Assembly: GCA_964444795.1 (NCBI GenBank)
Contig: CAYUIQ010000020.1
Coordinates: forward strand, 1 to 56,433
Reading direction: 5' to 3'
Length of the DNA stretch: 56,433 nucleotides
Source of the DNA: JABMRP01 sp964444795
GTDB taxonomy: Bacteria > Planctomycetota > Planctomycetia > Pirellulales > Thermoguttaceae
Shown: piece after piece, positions 9,183 to 17,909 of the stretch
How the letters are laid out: each line of letters begins with the position of its first letter
Numbering within the stretch: position 1 is the first letter of the stretch
Notes under the pieces: model-generated
The model's input: only the letters and a program-made list of their open reading frames with translations
The model's database searches: none
Told to the model about the DNA's origin: nothing
Translations under genes and position numbers: made by a program

Positions 9183-10589
9183 TCATTCTAGCTCCTGGCG
9201 ATACACCTTGCATCTGGCCCGCAACCGGGCCAACGTCTCGACGTGGTTGGGATCGCCGGCCAGGTTTCGCACCTCGTGCGGGTCGTTCTTCAGGTCGAAA
9301 AGCTGCTCGTAAGGCGGCTTGATCTCGGGATAGTAGGTGTATTTCCAGCGGTCCGTGCGAACGCCCTCGCACTTGACGATGGGGCGTCGCGGCGGTTTCG
9401 TGTCATAGACATGCTCGTAGTACCAGTCCTCGCGCCATTGGACTTGCCGGTCGCCCAGCAGTGGCGTCAGGTCGCGCCCCTGCATCGACCCTGGAATAGG
9501 CACACCCGCCAGAGCCAGCATCGTGGGAGCCAAATCGATGCTCAGCGCCATCTTATCGCAATGCCTGCCGCGCAGCTTCACTGGCAGCCGGGGATCGCGA
9601 ATGATGAGCGGGACGCGAATCGACTCTTCGTACATCAGCCACTTGCCAACCAAGCCGTGGGCCCCCAACATCGATCCGTGGTCGGAAGAGTAGATGACCA
9701 CGGTGTTTTCATCCAGGCCCGCGTCTTTCAAAGCCGCCATGATCCGGCCCAGGGCAAGGTCTGCCCGCGCGATCAACCGGTAAAACGTCCTCGTGTGCTC
9801 TTGATACGCTTCCGGGTCCTTGAACCACCTCGGCCCCGAGCCACCGTTAAGCGAACTGCGAATAAACTCCGGCTGAGCCTCGTAGTGCTCCGGGGTACAA
9901 GTGGGCGGCGGCGGGATGTGGGCGTCCTGGTACGGATCGGGCACTTGCGGATCGTAGTAGTTCCACGGTCCGTGCGGCTCTTTCAATGCCACGGTCAGGC
10001 AGAACGGCCGCTCCGGCGGGTTGGTGCGCAGAAACTCGACGGCCTTCTCCTCCATCAGCGTTGTCAGATACCGCACCTCCCCGTTCTCCTCCTGCCGGAA
10101 GTTGATCATCTGGGGGAAGCCGAACCAGAAGTCGAACCGCTCGGCCGGGAGCGATAGGTGCCGGACATCAGGCTGCGGCCAGCCCACGGCGAACTTGCCC
10201 AGGTAACCCGTCCGGTAGCCCGCCTTCTGGAGCAAGGCCGGGTACGTTTGGGCAAACGCCTCGGCGGACAGCGGCGCGCGGAAGTCGCGGATGTCGTGCC
10301 GCCGCATGTGCTGCCCCGTCAGGATGCACGCCCGGTTCGAGCAACAGATGGCCGTGGTGACGAAGGCGTTAGTGAACAGCACGCCGTCGGCAGCCAGGCG
10401 GTCCATGTTGGGCGTCTGAATGTGCTTGTTGCCCATCGCGCCCATGCAGATCCGCGGCTGGTCGTCGGTGAAGATGAAGAGGATATTGGGCCTTTCTGCC
10501 GCCGGCGCTGCCGTACTTAAGGGGGCCAGCGCCAGGAGCCCAGCAACCATGACCGTTCGGCCGATGAACATTCCTGCTGTCATTTGCAT
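9183..10589 (-). CDS. Exported arylsulfatase-type sulfatase (S1 family)
   Basis: A 468-residue hydrolase of sulfate esters, exported by an N-terminal signal (about residues 1-30). It shows the sulfatase fold markers: PNILFIFTDDQPR with metal-binding Asp42/Asp43, the formylglycine motif ICCSNRACILTGQ (81-93) and YSSDHGSMLGAHGLVGKW. The modified Cys would be Cys82 with Arg86 at +4. Position +2 is Ser84 rather than the textbook Pro or Ala, a variant I have seen in planctomycete sulfatases. The end (RTDRWKYTYY, then EQLFDLKNDPHEVRNLA) is also typical. First gene of a probable two-gene unit with the DUF4838 protein. The divergent oxidoreductase gene shares its upstream region. Substrate unknown. 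Confidence 0.93.
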   Translation of the reverse strand: MQMTAGMFIGRTVMVAGLLALAPLSTAAPAAERPNILFIFTDDQPRICMGAMGNKHIQTPNMDRLAADGVLFTNAFVTTAICCSNRACILTGQHMRRHDIRDFRAPLSAEAFAQTYPALLQKAGYRTGYLGKFAVGWPQPDVRHLSLPAERFDFWFGFPQMINFRQEENGEVRYLTTLMEEKAVEFLRTNPPERPFCLTVALKEPHGPWNYYDPQVPDPYQDAHIPPPPTCTPEHYEAQPEFIRSSLNGGSGPRWFKDPEAYQEHTRTFYRLIARADLALGRIMAALKDAGLDENTVVIYSSDHGSMLGAHGLVGKWLMYEESIRVPLIIRDPRLPVKLRGRHCDKMALSIDLAPTMLALAGVPIPGSMQGRDLTPLLGDRQVQWREDWYYEHVYDTKPPRRPIVKCEGVRTDRWKYTYYPEIKPPYEQLFDLKNDPHEVRNLAGDPNHVETLARLRARCKVYRQELE

Positions 10590-10772
10590 TGGAAACTCCT
10601 GTCAATCGTGATCATTCCATCCTCGTTTCTAGTGATAATCCCGTCCTTATGCGATGTCAAGGACTTACGCCGTTTGCCCCGCGGCTCGCCGGGGACTAGA
10701 GACGGAGGGGAGGAGTGATGCTACAATAGCCACGGTTGCCGAACGAGTTGTAAAAAACTGGAGGCTAACACC

Positions 10773-12332
10773 GTGGCGAATAACAGGCGAACCTTTCTCA
10801 AATCCGCCCTGGCGTCGGGCGTTGCCCTGGCGCTTGGCGGGGCACGTGTCCGGGGTGCAAATCAGAGCATTCGCATCGGAGTGATTGGCGTGGGGTCCAA
10901 CGTGAAGATCGGCGGCAAGGGCCGGGCCGACGCGAAGGCCTTTGCCAGCATCCCCGGCGTGCGGGTCGTTGCCCTGTGCGACTGCGATACCGACAATCTG
11001 GCGCGCGGCGTCGAGGACTTTCGCCAGCGAGGGGAAGCCGTCAAGGAGTACGTCGACTTCCGTCATCTTCTCGAAGACAGGGAGATCGACGCCGTCTCGA
11101 TCACCACGCCCAATCATTGGCATTCGCTGATGACGATCATGGCGTGCCAGGCGGGAAAGGACGTTTTCGTGCAGAAGCCGGCCTCACATAATCTGTTCGA
11201 GGGCCGCAAAATGGTCGAGGCGATGCGGAAGTACAACCGCATTGTCCAGGCAACCCACGGCCCGCGCGGCAGTGGGGCGATCGAAGAAGCCTTCGAGTAT
11301 GCCCGGGCGGGAAACCTGGGCAAGATCCTTTCCGCTCGCGGAGTGAACTACAAGCCGCGGATGAGCATCGGCAAGGTGGCCGGACCGCAGCCACTTCCCA
11401 AAGCCTGCAACTACGATCTATGGTGCGGCCCGGCGCCAAAGAAGCCCCTGATGCGCGAATACCTCCATTACGATTGGCATTGGGACTGGGACACCGGTGA
11501 CGGCGACCTGGGCAACATGGGCATCCACTACGTCGACGCCTGCCGATGGGCCTTGGGTAAGAACGAACTCCCCAAGCGAGTCGTGAGTATTGGCGGACGC
11601 CTCGGCTACGATGACGACGGGGAAACGCCCAACACGTTAATCACCTTGTTCGACTACGAGCCGGCACCGATCATCTTTGAGGTGCGCGGGCTTCCGAAGA
11701 ATGCGGAATTCCGTCGCGGCAACTGGACCAAGAATGTGAATGAATCGATGGACCGCTACCGCGGGGTGCGTATCGGAACCATCGTGCTGTGCGAAGGTGG
11801 CTACGTCCATGGTGATGCCGCCTACGATCCGGGCGGCCGCCAAATCAAGAAGTTCACACGGACGAAAGTCAGCACGAAACAGAACTTTATTGACTGTATC
11901 CGCGGCCGGAAATCGGACGACCTCCACACGGATGCTCTCCAGGGCCATCTTTCCTGCGGCCTGGTCCACATGGCGAATATCTCTCATCGTGTCGGCCGGC
12001 AGACGCCCGACGGACTCATACGCGAGACCATCCAGGGCGACAAGGAGCTACAAGAGTCGTTCCAGCGCATGGAGCAGCATCTGGCGGCAAACCGGATCGA
12101 TCTGAAACGAGGACCGTTGACGTTTGGCGCGGCGCTCGATATGGACCCCAAGTCGGAGCGATTCATGGGCGCTTTCGCGGACGAGGCAAACCGATTTGCA
12201 GCGCCGGTGTATCGAAAGCCGTTTGTCGTGCCGGAGGAGGTTTCCGCAGGCCCACCAATTTCAGATTCGCAAGATGTGGTGGGCCGGTGCTGCGCTGGTC
12301 CCGCCCTACATTTGGACGGAAGCGCGCCCTAG
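10773..12332 (+). CDS. Gfo/Idh/MocA family oxidoreductase, Tat-exported
   Basis: A 519-residue NAD(P)-dependent oxidoreductase of the glucose-fructose oxidoreductase/inositol dehydrogenase family. The twin-arginine signal NNRRTFLKSALASG predicts export in folded form. It is followed by the Rossmann motif IRIGVIGVGS, the substrate-lid block TPNHWHSLMTIMACQAGKDVFVQKP (EKP variant QKP) and GDGDLGNMGIHYVDACRWAL. GTG at 10773 is the start, with GGAGG at 10760-10764. The family-like sequence ends near FVVPEEV at about residue 490. The last 30 or so residues are encoded by an inverted repeat (12249-12285) and following DNA and look acquired. The stop codon overlaps that of the convergent gene in a CTAG. 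Divergent from the sulfatase, so probably part of the same sugar-processing locus. Confidence 0.9.
   Translation: MANNRRTFLKSALASGVALALGGARVRGANQSIRIGVIGVGSNVKIGGKGRADAKAFASIPGVRVVALCDCDTDNLARGVEDFRQRGEAVKEYVDFRHLLEDREIDAVSITTPNHWHSLMTIMACQAGKDVFVQKPASHNLFEGRKMVEAMRKYNRIVQATHGPRGSGAIEEAFEYARAGNLGKILSARGVNYKPRMSIGKVAGPQPLPKACNYDLWCGPAPKKPLMREYLHYDWHWDWDTGDGDLGNMGIHYVDACRWALGKNELPKRVVSIGGRLGYDDDGETPNTLITLFDYEPAPIIFEVRGLPKNAEFRRGNWTKNVNESMDRYRGVRIGTIVLCEGGYVHGDAAYDPGGRQIKKFTRTKVSTKQNFIDCIRGRKSDDLHTDALQGHLSCGLVHMANISHRVGRQTPDGLIRETIQGDKELQESFQRMEQHLAANRIDLKRGPLTFGAALDMDPKSERFMGAFADEANRFAAPVYRKPFVVPEEVSAGPPISDSQDVVGRCCAGPALHLDGSAP
12249..12285. repeat. Small inverted repeat inside the oxidoreductase 3' end
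   Basis: GGCCCACCA (12249-12257) pairs with TGGTGGGCC (12277-12285) over a 19-bp spacer. It lies just after the point where family similarity of the upstream oxidoreductase ends, so the repeat appears to code its C-terminal extension. Confidence 0.55.
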
Positions 12333-13063
12333 GCTCCTGGCGGCCGGATGCCGCCGTCGGCGCCGATGATGCGCCAGCCGGCGTGGGTGGTGTGTTCGAT
12401 CTCCCGCCGTTCGAGGCGAACGGAGACGAGGTACGATTTCTTTTCCTCGCCGTCGGGATAGGTGACGGCGTAGACCATCTCCAGGCGGTCGCGGTTGCCG
12501 GTCCGGTCTTGCATCGTCGTCTGGTAGAAGCGGACCTGTGCCCGGTCGCCCAAATGGAGCAGGGAGCGGACCAGCGGCTTCTTCAGTTCTCCCTTGAGGT
12601 CCAGGCGAAGACCTTGCTGGTACTCGGTCCAGAGCGAATCGTCCAGCGGCTGGCGGTCGGCCAGCGGGAGGGTCAGTTGATGGGCCTTGTGCGGATCTCC
12701 CTGGCGAAGATACTCGAACCAGGCCTCGGTAAACTGCCGCGCCTCGCGGCGGACCAGCCATCGCGAGCAAAACCACTCGACCGGTCCGGCCGTGCCAAAG
12801 GTCACCGAAAGAGCCAACCCGACCAGTGCCGCCTTGCGGCCGATCAGACTCCCGTCGCTGCCGGCGATGCGGACCAGGGCGGTTGCGGAGAAGCCGATGC
12901 CGACGGTGGGAAGAATCCACGCCAGAGGATCGACCATCGCACCCAGCGAGAGGGTGCCGAAGACCAGCCCGGCCACGGCGATACCGCTGACCGAGCGGTA
13001 CTCGGCCAAATCCGCCTCTGCCGCGTCGCTGAATCGGGATGCGTGTTGAGAATGCTCGGACAT
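12329..13063 (-). CDS. Membrane protein with DUF4190-like N-terminus
   Basis: A 244-residue protein of unknown function. The N-terminal third has three hydrophobic segments (SVSGIAVAGLVFGTLSLGAM, LAWILPTVGIGFSATALVRI and ALVGLALSVTFGTAGP), a pattern like the DUF4190 small membrane domain. The rest is a soluble domain with WFEYLRQGDPHKAHQLT and a later beta-rich stretch that resembles SnoaL/NTF2-like accessory domains, without a clear match. The ATG at 13061-13063 is chosen because it follows the stop of the CvpA-like gene (13071-13073) by 7 bases; the frame extends further upstream into that gene. It is the last member of the pilus-ATPase/CvpA run, so it may share its promoter. Confidence 0.65.
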   Translation of the reverse strand: MSEHSQHASRFSDAAEADLAEYRSVSGIAVAGLVFGTLSLGAMVDPLAWILPTVGIGFSATALVRIAGSDGSLIGRKAALVGLALSVTFGTAGPVEWFCSRWLVRREARQFTEAWFEYLRQGDPHKAHQLTLPLADRQPLDDSLWTEYQQGLRLDLKGELKKPLVRSLLHLGDRAQVRFYQTTMQDRTGNRDRLEMVYAVTYPDGEEKKSYLVSVRLERREIEHTTHAGWRIIGADGGIRPPGA

Positions 13064-13070
13064 CGCCGTC

Positions 13071-13691
13071 TTAGTGGGGTACGTTTTCCGGCCGGACAAG
13101 AATCGCGTCGGTGCTCTGCATGTGATTTCCCAAGTTGGCGCGGCGCGAGGCGCACTTGAGCATGTACTCGGCCTGGGGATCGAAGGTGTTCACTTCACCC
13201 CTGCTGAACGTGCCCAGCGACATCTTCTGCACAAAGCCGAGCCATTTCCGGTCGGGTTTCAAACCGACGACCATGCTGCTCTCGGCCTTGAAGCCGCCGG
13301 AGAGAAAGACGCGTTCCATCGGGGCCGCGTGCAGGGTCATCATCGTGAAGCAGACCATCACCCAGCCGACCCAGGCGGCGAAAAAGCCGCTGCCGATGCG
13401 GTCGGCGAGTATCAGGAAGCGAACCTTGACGCGGGACACCCGGTCGGTAATCAGCCGGAAGACCATCATGCTCACCGCGAAAACTCCCCACAGGGCGATG
13501 TAATCCCAGAAGTACGTGAAGGAGGGCGCCATGTCTTCCAGCCAGTAGGCCACCGGCTCGAAGTAGTGGACCGCCAGCAGGGCCGCCGTGACCACGTTGA
13601 TCAAGCGCAGGGCATTGCTCCACATCCCCTCGGGATAGAGCACGCCGACGCAGGCCGCGAAAATCACCAACATCAAGAGAGTGAGAAGCAT
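13071..13691 (-). CDS. CvpA family membrane protein
   Basis: A 206-residue inner-membrane protein resembling the colicin V production/CvpA family. Hydrophobic segments lie near residues 1-19 (MLLTLLMLVIFAACVGVLYP), 30-45, 62-82 (YIALWGVFAVSMMVFRLITD) and 100-120 (GFFAAWVGWVMVCFTMMTLH), followed by an extracytoplasmic or cytoplasmic tail of about 85 residues that is longer than in short CvpA proteins. CvpA proteins are needed for envelope integrity and export of some toxins in other bacteria; the role here is unknown. It lies 16 bp downstream of the GspE-like gene and directly upstream of the small membrane protein gene, so these are probably one transcript. Confidence 0.65.
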   Translation of the reverse strand: MLLTLLMLVIFAACVGVLYPEGMWSNALRLINVVTAALLAVHYFEPVAYWLEDMAPSFTYFWDYIALWGVFAVSMMVFRLITDRVSRVKVRFLILADRIGSGFFAAWVGWVMVCFTMMTLHAAPMERVFLSGGFKAESSMVVGLKPDRKWLGFVQKMSLGTFSRGEVNTFDPQAEYMLKCASRRANLGNHMQSTDAILVRPENVPH

Positions 13692-13707
13692 ATCGAGTCC
13701 CTACCTT

Positions 13708-15462
13708 TTACTGTTTCAAAACGCGCATCAACTCGGGCAGCGAGGTAATGCCCCGAGCGACCATCAAGATCCCTTCTTCCTGGAAGGTGCGCATGCCGGA
13801 TTGTCGCCCCGCCTGACGGAGCAGGTCGAGCTTGGGGCTTTCGGTCAGCACCTGGCGGATCTGGTCGCCGACCGGCAGCAATTCAAACAACGCGGTCCGT
13901 CCGTGGTAACCGATGTTGTTGCACTGGGGGCAATCTTCTTCGCGTTCCTGGGGTGGCCGGTAAAAGGCCTGAACGCGACCCTCGGGGATGCCCAACTGCT
14001 TCAATACCTGGGGCGGGGGCATGTACGCCTCCTTGCATTTCTCACACAGCCGGCGAATCAAGCGCTGGCAGAGAACCCCCGAGACCGCCGGCGCGAAATC
14101 ACTCGGCGGCACCTTCATTGCCAGCACGCGAAGCAGCGCCTCGACCGATTCCTTCGCCCGAACCGTGCCGATCACCAGCCGGTTTTCCTTAATCTCGTCA
14201 CACAAATACCCGACCGTCTTGGCGTCGACCAGATCGCGAATGACCACGACGTTGGGGTCCATGCGAAACAGCTTGGGGAAGATGTCCACGGGTGTCTGAT
14301 CGCCGGCGGCGCTGTAGGTCGTGACCGGGATGTTCTCGATTTCGGTGTATCGGTTGTTCTCTTCCTCGACGGCCATAAACTCGCGCATCATCCGGTCGGT
14401 GCCGCGGAGCACGACGTGAGTGGTTGTTCTCAATCCGGCGGCCGGCAAGGCCGAGAAGAGGAGGAATCCCTGCTCGATGTCCAGCATCTCCTTGAGCTGC
14501 TCTTGGATCTTGGCACGCATGCCCAATTCGTCGAGCGTTTCCAATACGATTTTCTCGCCTTCAAACCCGATGGCGACGCGCTCCCCCGTCTTCACGCCCT
14601 GGGCGGCAAAGGTGGCCGACTGTTTGGCCGACTGGAATTCGGCGGCGAACGTGCCCTCCTGGCGACTTTGCCGGTCGGCCGGGTTGACGCCGCAAAGAAG
14701 CTTCAGGGCTTCCAGGGCCGGGTCGGCCTTCTCGCGCTCCAGCGACTCGCCCTTGTGCCACACGCCGTCGACCATGTAACGCTGCCCGACCGCTTGGGGC
14801 GTGTATTCCAGAACCAGGGCACTGGCCCGTTGCGAAAGGGCGTCGGCGATGATCTCCCGGGCCGGCAGAAATCCTTCCGACTGCCGCGCCAGGAGCATGC
14901 GAGCGTTGTCGGTGGTCGCGTCCGGACCTCCATGGCCCAGCAGAAGGACCGCCGGACCCGTCTCGTGTGGATCGGCCTTCTCGGCCGCCACCTTGACGCC
15001 CACCTTTCCCACTCGTTCGGAGAACCAATGGCGCAAATGCGATCGGGTTAGCACCTTCTGGTGTAACGGGACTTTGTTGTTGCGTTGGACGATATAGGTG
15101 GCCAGCGGAGCCACGTAGGCAACCAACAGAACACAGAAACCGACCCAGAAATAGGGTATCAGCCAGAGCAGGACAAACGCGAACATGAACGGGCCGAAGA
15201 CGATCGGGTTCCAGCGAACATACGGGAACTTCATCTCTTGGGCGTCCTGGCTCACCCAGTCGGTGGTGCGTACCCAGCAGACGAAGACCACCCACGCCAT
15301 GATGATCTTGACCACGCTGAGGTAATATCCCGGCCCTCGCCATCCCGCGTCGTTGACCTTCTCCATGAAGGGCCAATCGGCGGAATCCTGGGCCAGCAGG
15401 TCGCCCGCGCCGGCGCCGGTGATCACGGCCGCGGCAAACAGAATCAATAGAATACGAATCAT
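13708..15462 (-). CDS. GspE/PilB-like protein with degenerate ATPase motifs and membrane N-terminus
   Basis: A 584-residue relative of type II secretion/type IV pilus assembly ATPases. Unlike those cytoplasmic motors it begins with a signal-like hydrophobic stretch (1-24) and has membrane segments near 46-64 and 86-125. The middle keeps the GspE layout: ASALVLEYTPQAVGQRYMVDGVWH corresponds to the N2-domain signature. The nucleotide site is broken: the Walker A position reads SALPAAGLRTTT (337-348), with Leu344 where lysine is required; the Walker B glutamate is Asp410; the His-box histidine is replaced (VIGTVRAKES). The zinc site is intact (Cys473, 476, 511, 514: CEKC and CPQC). It is probably a non-hydrolysing regulator or scaffold. 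Its start overlaps the stop of the PilT-like gene by 4 bases (ATGA). Confidence 0.8.
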   Translation of the reverse strand: MIRILLILFAAAVITGAGAGDLLAQDSADWPFMEKVNDAGWRGPGYYLSVVKIIMAWVVFVCWVRTTDWVSQDAQEMKFPYVRWNPIVFGPFMFAFVLLWLIPYFWVGFCVLLVAYVAPLATYIVQRNNKVPLHQKVLTRSHLRHWFSERVGKVGVKVAAEKADPHETGPAVLLLGHGGPDATTDNARMLLARQSEGFLPAREIIADALSQRASALVLEYTPQAVGQRYMVDGVWHKGESLEREKADPALEALKLLCGVNPADRQSRQEGTFAAEFQSAKQSATFAAQGVKTGERVAIGFEGEKIVLETLDELGMRAKIQEQLKEMLDIEQGFLLFSALPAAGLRTTTHVVLRGTDRMMREFMAVEEENNRYTEIENIPVTTYSAAGDQTPVDIFPKLFRMDPNVVVIRDLVDAKTVGYLCDEIKENRLVIGTVRAKESVEALLRVLAMKVPPSDFAPAVSGVLCQRLIRRLCEKCKEAYMPPPQVLKQLGIPEGRVQAFYRPPQEREEDCPQCNNIGYHGRTALFELLPVGDQIRQVLTESPKLDLLRQAGRQSGMRTFQEEGILMVARGITSLPELMRVLKQ

Positions 15463-16610
15463 CCGATTATCCCGGGTTCTCTGACTTCAATACCCTTAAG
15501 AGCCATTTTCAACGCCTCTGGGTTGGGCGCTACCTCGAAGGCGGTCGCCCGATCAATCATATCGCGTTCGACGAGATCTTTCAAACTCGTGGTGAAATCT
15601 TGCATTCCGTCTTCGTGACCCACGCGAAGGGCGTCGGGCAGTTTCTCGTCCATCTCCTCGAGGATGAGCTTGCGGACCGTCGGGTTGAAGGTCATGATCT
15701 CGCAGGTTGGCACCCGCCCGACGCCTTCCATGATCGAGGGGAGCAGCTTCTGCGCGACGATCCCCTTCATGTTGAAGGCCAACGCGCTGCGGATCGAATT
15801 GTGCATGCTCTCGGGGAAAAGGTCGAGAATACGGCCGATGGTACTGGGGGCCGTCGAGGCGTGGATCGTGCCGAAGACCAGATGCCCGGTCTCGGCCGCC
15901 TGGATAGCCGTCTCGAAGGTCTCCCGATCCCGCATCTCGCCCACCAGAATGATGTCCGGATCTTCACGCACGGCATGTTTCATCCCGATCATGAAATCCT
16001 TCACGTCCATGCCGATCTCGCGCTGGTTGATCAGGCACTTGTCCTCGGTAAAGGTAAACTCGATGGGATCTTCCAGCGTGAGCACGTGCTTGCGGTAGTT
16101 GTGGTTGATCCAGTCGAGCATCGAGGCAATGGTCGTGCTCTTTCCGGAGCCGGTGATTCCGGCCAGCAGGATCATTCCCTGGGCAAACTTGCACAGATGC
16201 TCCAGCGAGGGGGGGAGGTACAACTCCTCGAATTTGGGGATCACGTTGTTCACTCGCCGGGCGACCAGCCCCACGTGGCCCAACTGCTGGAGGATATTGA
16301 CGCGAAACCGCCAACTCAGCCCCTCGATCTCCAGGGAATAAGAGAAGTCGACGCCGCCTTCGTCGTCGAAGATTCGCCGGCTCCGCTCGTTCATCATGGG
16401 AAAGACGAGGCGGACCATTTCGTCGTCGTCGACCAGACCACGGTTCAACGGCCGCAAGGTGCCGTCGACCCGAACGTACGGCGGCAGTCCCGTCTTCAGA
16501 TGCAGGTCGCTTCCCTCGAACTTCACCAGCGCCCGGAAGAGCTTGTCAATCTCCAACTCTTCGGTGCGGCCCATAAACCGTTGTTTGTCTTCGTCGGCCG
16601 AAATCGACAT
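15459..16610 (-). CDS. PilT/PilU-like type IV pilus ATPase
   Basis: A 383-residue hexameric motor ATPase of the pilus retraction type. Its N-terminal domain (SDLHLKTGLPPYVRVDGTL) is the PilT signature, followed by Walker A GITGSGKSTT (151-160, Lys157), the Asp box LTLEDPIEFTF, Walker B DPDIILVGEMRDRET with Glu225, and the His box TGHLVFGTIHAST. All catalytic elements are intact. PilT normally powers pilus retraction for twitching and DNA uptake at the inner membrane. No pilin, PilC or PilQ gene is in the window. Its last 4 bases overlap the start of the degenerate GspE-like gene, so the two are translationally coupled, which suggests an active/inactive motor pair. hisF lies 62 bp upstream on the same strand. 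Confidence 0.93.
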   Translation of the reverse strand: MSISADEDKQRFMGRTEELEIDKLFRALVKFEGSDLHLKTGLPPYVRVDGTLRPLNRGLVDDDEMVRLVFPMMNERSRRIFDDEGGVDFSYSLEIEGLSWRFRVNILQQLGHVGLVARRVNNVIPKFEELYLPPSLEHLCKFAQGMILLAGITGSGKSTTIASMLDWINHNYRKHVLTLEDPIEFTFTEDKCLINQREIGMDVKDFMIGMKHAVREDPDIILVGEMRDRETFETAIQAAETGHLVFGTIHASTAPSTIGRILDLFPESMHNSIRSALAFNMKGIVAQKLLPSIMEGVGRVPTCEIMTFNPTVRKLILEEMDEKLPDALRVGHEDGMQDFTTSLKDLVERDMIDRATAFEVAPNPEALKMALKGIEVREPGIIG

Positions 16611-16672
16611 GTTCGTGGTTCCTCGAAAAATCTTCAGTGGATACCCGGCAGTACGAGCCGGGGACCATTGGG

Positions 16673-17440
16673 TTACAGGCGGACGGGAACACCGCGCCGC
16701 CGCATGACTTCTTTCGTTTCACGGACGGTGTACTCGCCGTAGTGAAAAATACTGGCCGCCAAGGCCGCCTCGGCGCCGCCGGCGAGGATCGCGTCGGCCA
16801 GATGATCGGGGCGACCGGCGCCCCCGCTGGCCACCACGGGCACGGTCACGGCCTCGGTCACCGCGGCGGTGATTTCCAGATCGTAGCCGTCCTTGGTTCC
16901 ATCGGCGTCCATCGAGGTGAGTACGATCTCTCCGGCCCCCAGATGCTGGACTTCACGAGCCCAGGAAACCGCCTCTAAACCCGTGCTGATCCGGCCGCCG
17001 TTGATATGAACTTCCCACGTCTCGGTGCCGTTGTGTTGCACCCGTTTGGGATCGATATTGACCACGATGCACTGGCTGCCGAAGCGCCGCGCGGCCCGGC
17101 TCACAAGATCGGGGTCTCGACAGGCGGCCGAGTTGATGGAAACCTTGTCGCAACCGGCGCTGAGCAACTGGCGAATGTCGTCCAGATTGCGAATCCCGCC
17201 GCCCACGGTCAGCGGCATGAAGACCACCTCGGCCGTGCGCCGAACGACGTCGAGGATGATATCGCGCCCTTCGTGGCTGGCGGTGATATCGAGGAAGACC
17301 AATTCATCGGCCCCCTCGGCCTCGTAGCGCGCAGCCACCTCGACCGGATCTCCGGCATCGCGGAGATTGAGGAAGTTCGTACCTTTAACCACCCGCCCCT
17401 CACTCACGTCGAGGCAGGGGATGACCCGTTTAGCAAGCAT
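16673..17440 (-). CDS. hisF: Imidazole glycerol phosphate synthase cyclase subunit
   Basis: Catalyses the cyclase half of imidazole glycerol phosphate synthesis in histidine biosynthesis (PRFAR plus ammonia from HisH to IGP and AICAR). The 255-residue (beta/alpha)8 barrel has the two catalytic aspartates: Asp11 in IPCLDV and Asp130 in VVNIDPKR. Phosphate-binding loops are present (TVGGGIRNL, VASGGAGRPDH, AAL-AASIFHYGEYT). The ATG at 17438-17440 gives the family N-terminus MLAKRVIPCLD. The frame extends much further upstream but that part is not homologous. No hisH or other histidine gene is near, so hisF is an isolated member, followed on the same strand by the pilus-ATPase genes. Confidence 0.97.
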   Translation of the reverse strand: MLAKRVIPCLDVSEGRVVKGTNFLNLRDAGDPVEVAARYEAEGADELVFLDITASHEGRDIILDVVRRTAEVVFMPLTVGGGIRNLDDIRQLLSAGCDKVSINSAACRDPDLVSRAARRFGSQCIVVNIDPKRVQHNGTETWEVHINGGRISTGLEAVSWAREVQHLGAGEIVLTSMDADGTKDGYDLEITAAVTEAVTVPVVASGGAGRPDHLADAILAGGAEAALAASIFHYGEYTVRETKEVMRRRGVPVRL

Positions 17441-17909
17441 GGAAGCTTCAAATGAAAAGAGCCGGTACGTCCGACAGCGGCGGAAGGGAAGGCCGTTCTT
17501 CTCCATATCCCCGATTCGTCGACCGACACCGCCTCTACTGTAGATTCCCATCGCTCCGCGGTCAACGGCCTGGGTACTAGAGACTGGCCATGCACCCCTC
17601 GCGTTACGGGGTTCAGGGCGACTCGTTGGAGAGTGCGTCAGGATTCCGTGAATTCGGGGGGTGAACCGGAACGGTCGAATCGGGCTCGCCTTTTGAGGGC
17701 TCATCCCATTGCCGGGACAGTCGTGTCGCAGGAAGTACGGGTTCCTCTTCTCTGATCCGACGGCACGGACGCGAACAGAGAAGAGGAACCCGTACTCTCC
17801 GGCAGCGGAAACCAAGTACGCTTCAGACGGATGAACTTGCCTCTTCTACCGGCGCGCGCCCTTGACAAGGGAGGCCTTATGGAGGTTATGCCTTATTTGT
17901 GCGTGTGAT
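17441..17909. other. Intergenic region with long inverted repeat
   Basis: No supported gene. The region contains the perfect 21-bp inverted repeat at 17734-17796 and otherwise nothing recognisable. It should hold the hisF promoter and the end of the barstar-like transcript is on its far side. Confidence 0.6.
17734..17796. repeat. Perfect 21-bp inverted repeat
   Basis: The arms at 17734-17754 and 17776-17796 are exact reverse complements (core GTACGGGTTCCTCTTCTC), separated by 21 bp. Arm and spacer sizes match those of family A (28/21), but the arm sequence is different apart from a GTACGG at the outer end. Confidence 0.8.

Noticed and set aside
13681..15051. 456-codon plus-strand open frame opposite the GspE-like gene
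   Set aside because: Antisense to a gene with recognisable pilus-ATPase layout; no motif.
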